Source: Malus domestica (lineage: Eukaryota > Streptophyta > Magnoliopsida > Rosales > Rosaceae). From it: a stretch of DNA of 64,000 nucleotides. Both the position numbers and the translations under genes were made by a program. The notes under the pieces are model-generated. The model saw only the letters and a program-made list of their open reading frames with translations. It was not told the origin of the DNA and did no database searches. This document shows positions 61,175 through 64,000 of this stretch, one piece after another. The first letter of the stretch is position 1. Each line of letters starts with the position of its first letter. Location of the stretch: assembly GCF_042453785.1 (NCBI RefSeq), contig NC_091668.1, positions 441,501 to 505,500 on the forward strand. The letters run 5' to 3'.

Positions 61175-63178
61175 TGCAGTGAAGGCAGGATCATCATTTC
61201 AATTGAATGGTAAGTAATCGCAATTATCCGGTGTTAATTGTAATGTTAAACAATGGTTTGTATATAATTATTTCTATGTTTTCCGTTTCGTGCATTTGTT
61301 TATACATTCTATGTAATAATTGACACTCTGCAGTAATCCATATATATATCAATGTTTAATAACACAGATACTGCCCTTTTGTATCAATCTCTCTAGTATC
61401 TTGGTGTGCAAGGGAGGTGAGTTATGGTGTTGGATGGTTTAGGTGATAGGGTGATGAGATTGGTTAACGTTGGCCCGAGTGGTGTTTAGATGATTTAAAC
61501 AAAATGTGCCATCGGAGAAACTCTCATACGTCACCGGATGTGTATCTTTGTGTCGCGCTAACGCTAAGAGCGTTGTGTGCAGAGGGGATATGATCCGGTT
61601 ACACGGCAGATTCTCCTCGTCTCAGATGGACTGATGTACAATTTGTCAATTGCAGATGAAACATTGTGGTGGTGATTTGTTTTCGTTTTGTAGAAACAGG
61701 GATTCTCAAATTTTGCTGAAATTATTTGGCAATTGGTCTATGAATTAATGGTGATTTTTTGCTCTTGTCCTTAGCTATTGCAAGTGGCCTTTCGGGGCCG
61801 GTCTTTTTAGTAACGAAGACAAAACCTTTTAAACTTATGAGTAAGTTGTAATAATGGTCACTCAACTTTAATCAATTTGGAGCAATGGTCTCTCAATTAA
61901 AAATCCATTACCATGATCCCTCAACTCATCAAAGTGTTTAGTTATGGTCATTTTCGTCAACTTTATCCGAATTTTGTCAAAATGAGTTATGTTGGAAGGA
62001 CCATTGCTACAATTGGAGTCCCTCAACTCATCAAAACGTGTAGCTATGGTCATTCTCGTTAATTTCGTCAGAATTTTGTCAAAATGAGTTATGTTGAAAG
62101 GATCATTGCTATAATTGAGTTAAAGTTGAGGGACCATTACTCAAATTGTGTTAAAATTGAGGAACCATTACTCTAATTTGGTTAAAGTTGAGGGACCATT
62201 TCTCTAGTTGAATTAAAGTTGAGGGACCAATGGTAATATATTTTTTATTGAGGAACTATAGTTGCACGTTTTGATGAGTTGAGGGATAAATGGTAATGAA
62301 TTTGTAATTGATGGATCATTACTCAAATTGAGTTAAAATTAAGAAACCATCGATATATAGGGAGGGTACAATTTCGATTCTCTTTGACAGAAATACTTAC
62401 AACTTCGTTTGGTTTCGTTGAATCGTTTCCTGGATACGCACCTGCATCTGAAGGGCTTGGAACAAAATTGTAGTAAAAATATTTCTAACAAAAACGCATC
62501 GGTGCACAAGTGTTTCTTACAACTGAGAACTATGCCTACCTATCAAATTTTCGACTGAGATTCATGCTGCGTATGGCCAAACTGGAGAGCCTAATGCCAT
62601 TTCTGATATGTTTGTAAACGGCCCAGACATTCTTTACTGAGGAACCTGTAAGATTAAACTTATAAAAAATATAAGTTAAGAGATTAAGCTCATGAACCAC
62701 AAATTTATTTAAGTATTAAAATCACAATTCGATAAACACAATGACAAACTAACCCGTAAACGTAGTAGAAGAAGAAGCTAAAGCAGACTTCTAAACAGTG
62801 CACCTTCTCCTCTCTTGCAAAACCAAAAGTACTCAAACTAACAATATGTCTTAGTTCAATATTGAGAGTATGTTTTGTAAGAGCAGTGACCGCTATTTAT
62901 AATAGAGTAATCCTAATAATTCTCCTATTAGAAACACCATAGGATACCAACTATGAATCCAAATCATATTAGTTTTAAGCTTTATAGCAAGACTTTTCTA
63001 TGTCAATTGAAACACTACAACCAGCTATAATATTCAGTTTCTTACTCATATTCTAACAGAACCAAGTACGAAACAGAAATCAAACCGATTCTTTTCGGAC
63101 TTGAAATTTTTGTACAATTTGAAGTTACTAGGAACAACCTAAAACAAACTGATATCCTCCAACTTAGGTGCAGCCTAG
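61175..63178. other. Intergenic region between convergent genes
   Basis: F-box 3' UTR, a repeat block (61850-62365), then AT-rich DNA up to the 3' UTR of the CRAL-TRIO gene. No other gene. Confidence 0.5.
61850..62365. repeat. Degenerate tandem and inverted repeat block
   Basis: Many copies of GAGGGACCATT.CT and TTGAGTTAAAGTTGAGGGAC in one orientation face GGTCCCTCAACT-type copies in the other. This resembles the subterminal repeats of a DNA transposon; ends were not resolved. Confidence 0.65.
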
Positions 63179-63849
63179 CTAGGCAATACAACGCATGGAG
63201 TACATGGAAACGGCAGGCCAATCCAGCATAGACGACGTCGTAGAAGACGCAAAAGAGGAAGCTTCGTAGACTCTGGGGTGATCACTCTCTAATCCATAGT
63301 CCATGATCGGACGGTACTCCAGCTCCTCATCATAATCGTGCACAAACTCCGGAACCTCCACCTCATTCCTCCGCACCTGGTTCCATAGAAACTCCAGCCG
63401 TTGCACATATTTTAGCTTCTTGTACAACCTGCAGGTCCACCAATAAACATCACCATTACCATTCACTAACGTGCGTCATGGGTCAACGTTTGCTAAAACT
63501 GTTAGTTAATATTTGATTGTGTTAATTACCATCTTAATTAAATGTGCATCGATGTTTGTTAATTAGTGTTACGTAACGTACCCTCCGGTGAAAAGGAGAC
63601 GACCAAAGGTGGCGAGGAAGAGCTTGGCCTGCAATCCCGGGTGGAGAAAGTAAACAGCTTGAAGCCGATCCTTGACGGCGGTCGGAATTGCCTCGTAGAT
63701 GGATCGGAGGGTTGAAATTCCGGGAAAGTTGTCACCGCGATTCACATCTGTGTGCACGTACACCACCGAGAAGAAAGCCGTTTCCCCTAACTTTGGGAAT
63801 ATTTTCTCCTCCAAGTACTTGTTCACAGCCTCGTTCGTCACGCTTCGAG
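63179..63849 (-). CDS. CRAL-TRIO (SEC14-like) domain protein, 3' exons
   Basis: Two exons are visible in transcript order: 63582-63849 and 63179-63428. The upstream part lies beyond the right edge or in its last 150 bp. The encoded part runs ARSVTNEAVNKYLEEK, SVVYVHTDVNRGDNFPG, LQAVYFLHPGLQAKLFLA, YVQRLEFLWNQVRRNEVEVP and ends PAVSMYSMRCIA. This matches the small plant SEC14/GDAP2-type CRAL-TRIO proteins (Arabidopsis At4g35750-like, as I remember), of about 200 aa. These domains bind small lipophilic molecules; the ligand here is unknown. The acceptor at 63850 gives phase 1, so the preceding exon should end with one base of the alanine codon. Confidence 0.8.
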
Positions 63850-64000
63850 CTGATCATGAACATTTAACATAACCAAAATAAATTCAGCGTAACCAAGTAA
63901 TAACGTCTTAATTAAGCAACAAATATTTTATCATGAGTATGGTAGCGTCAAACTTGTAACTAAGGAGCGCGCTAAAATAAAAAGGCATTTGGATTCTATC

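Overview
This window is plant nuclear DNA. The genes have many short exons bounded by GT/AG, the intergenic space is AT-rich, and every protein has a close flowering-plant relative. Several dispersed repeats (a 5S-domain Cassandra TRIM, an Au-type SINE, abundant short TIR elements) look like those of a woody rosid, possibly Rosaceae. That lineage guess is from memory and is weaker than 'eudicot'.

Layout. 1-2863: the 3' seven exons of the chaperonin gene CCT2 (+). 3191-5708: a Harbinger-like MITE beside an orphan first exon, then a 1-kb hAT element ending 26 bp before the ECH2 start codon. 5735-8741: ECH2, peroxisomal enoyl-CoA hydratase 2 (+). 9492-12500: hAT, SINE and TIR-type repeats. 12629-17775: PUS10, a tRNA pseudouridine synthase (+, 15 exons). 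18460-22580: a ~310-bp satellite-like array carrying a 5S-bearing Cassandra element and two SINE insertions. 24402-29414: prolyl oligopeptidase (POP, -, 12 exons). 29490-36497: a tandem duplication running from the POP promoter into RopGEF exon 2. It leaves a truncated RopGEF copy (32731-33508) and the intact RopGEF (35726-38546, +). 38547-49600: transposon-rich, including a TIR element with a captured gene fragment and a 2.3-kb MULE-like element. 49697-49858: a MIR394 hairpin (+). 53830-57208: cytosolic alpha-amylase AMY2 (-, 12 exons). 59972-61174: a single-exon F-box/DUF295 gene (+). 63179 to the right edge: the 3' part of a CRAL-TRIO (SEC14-like) gene (-).

The genes are housekeeping or regulatory and do not form a single pathway. 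From memory, ECH2, POP, MIR394 and AMY2 are also neighbours on Arabidopsis chromosome 1, so the block looks like old conserved microsynteny expanded here by transposons. The joined exons of CCT2, ECH2, PUS10, POP, RopGEF and AMY2 each sum to a whole number of codons, and POP and AMY2 match the lengths I remember for their Arabidopsis relatives.

The most unusual structure is the POP/RopGEF duplication. It puts a second POP promoter, pointing left, at the end of a truncated RopGEF copy, so antisense RNA to RopGEF exons 1-2 is possible. I found no CRISPR, prokaryotic operon or virus-like content.
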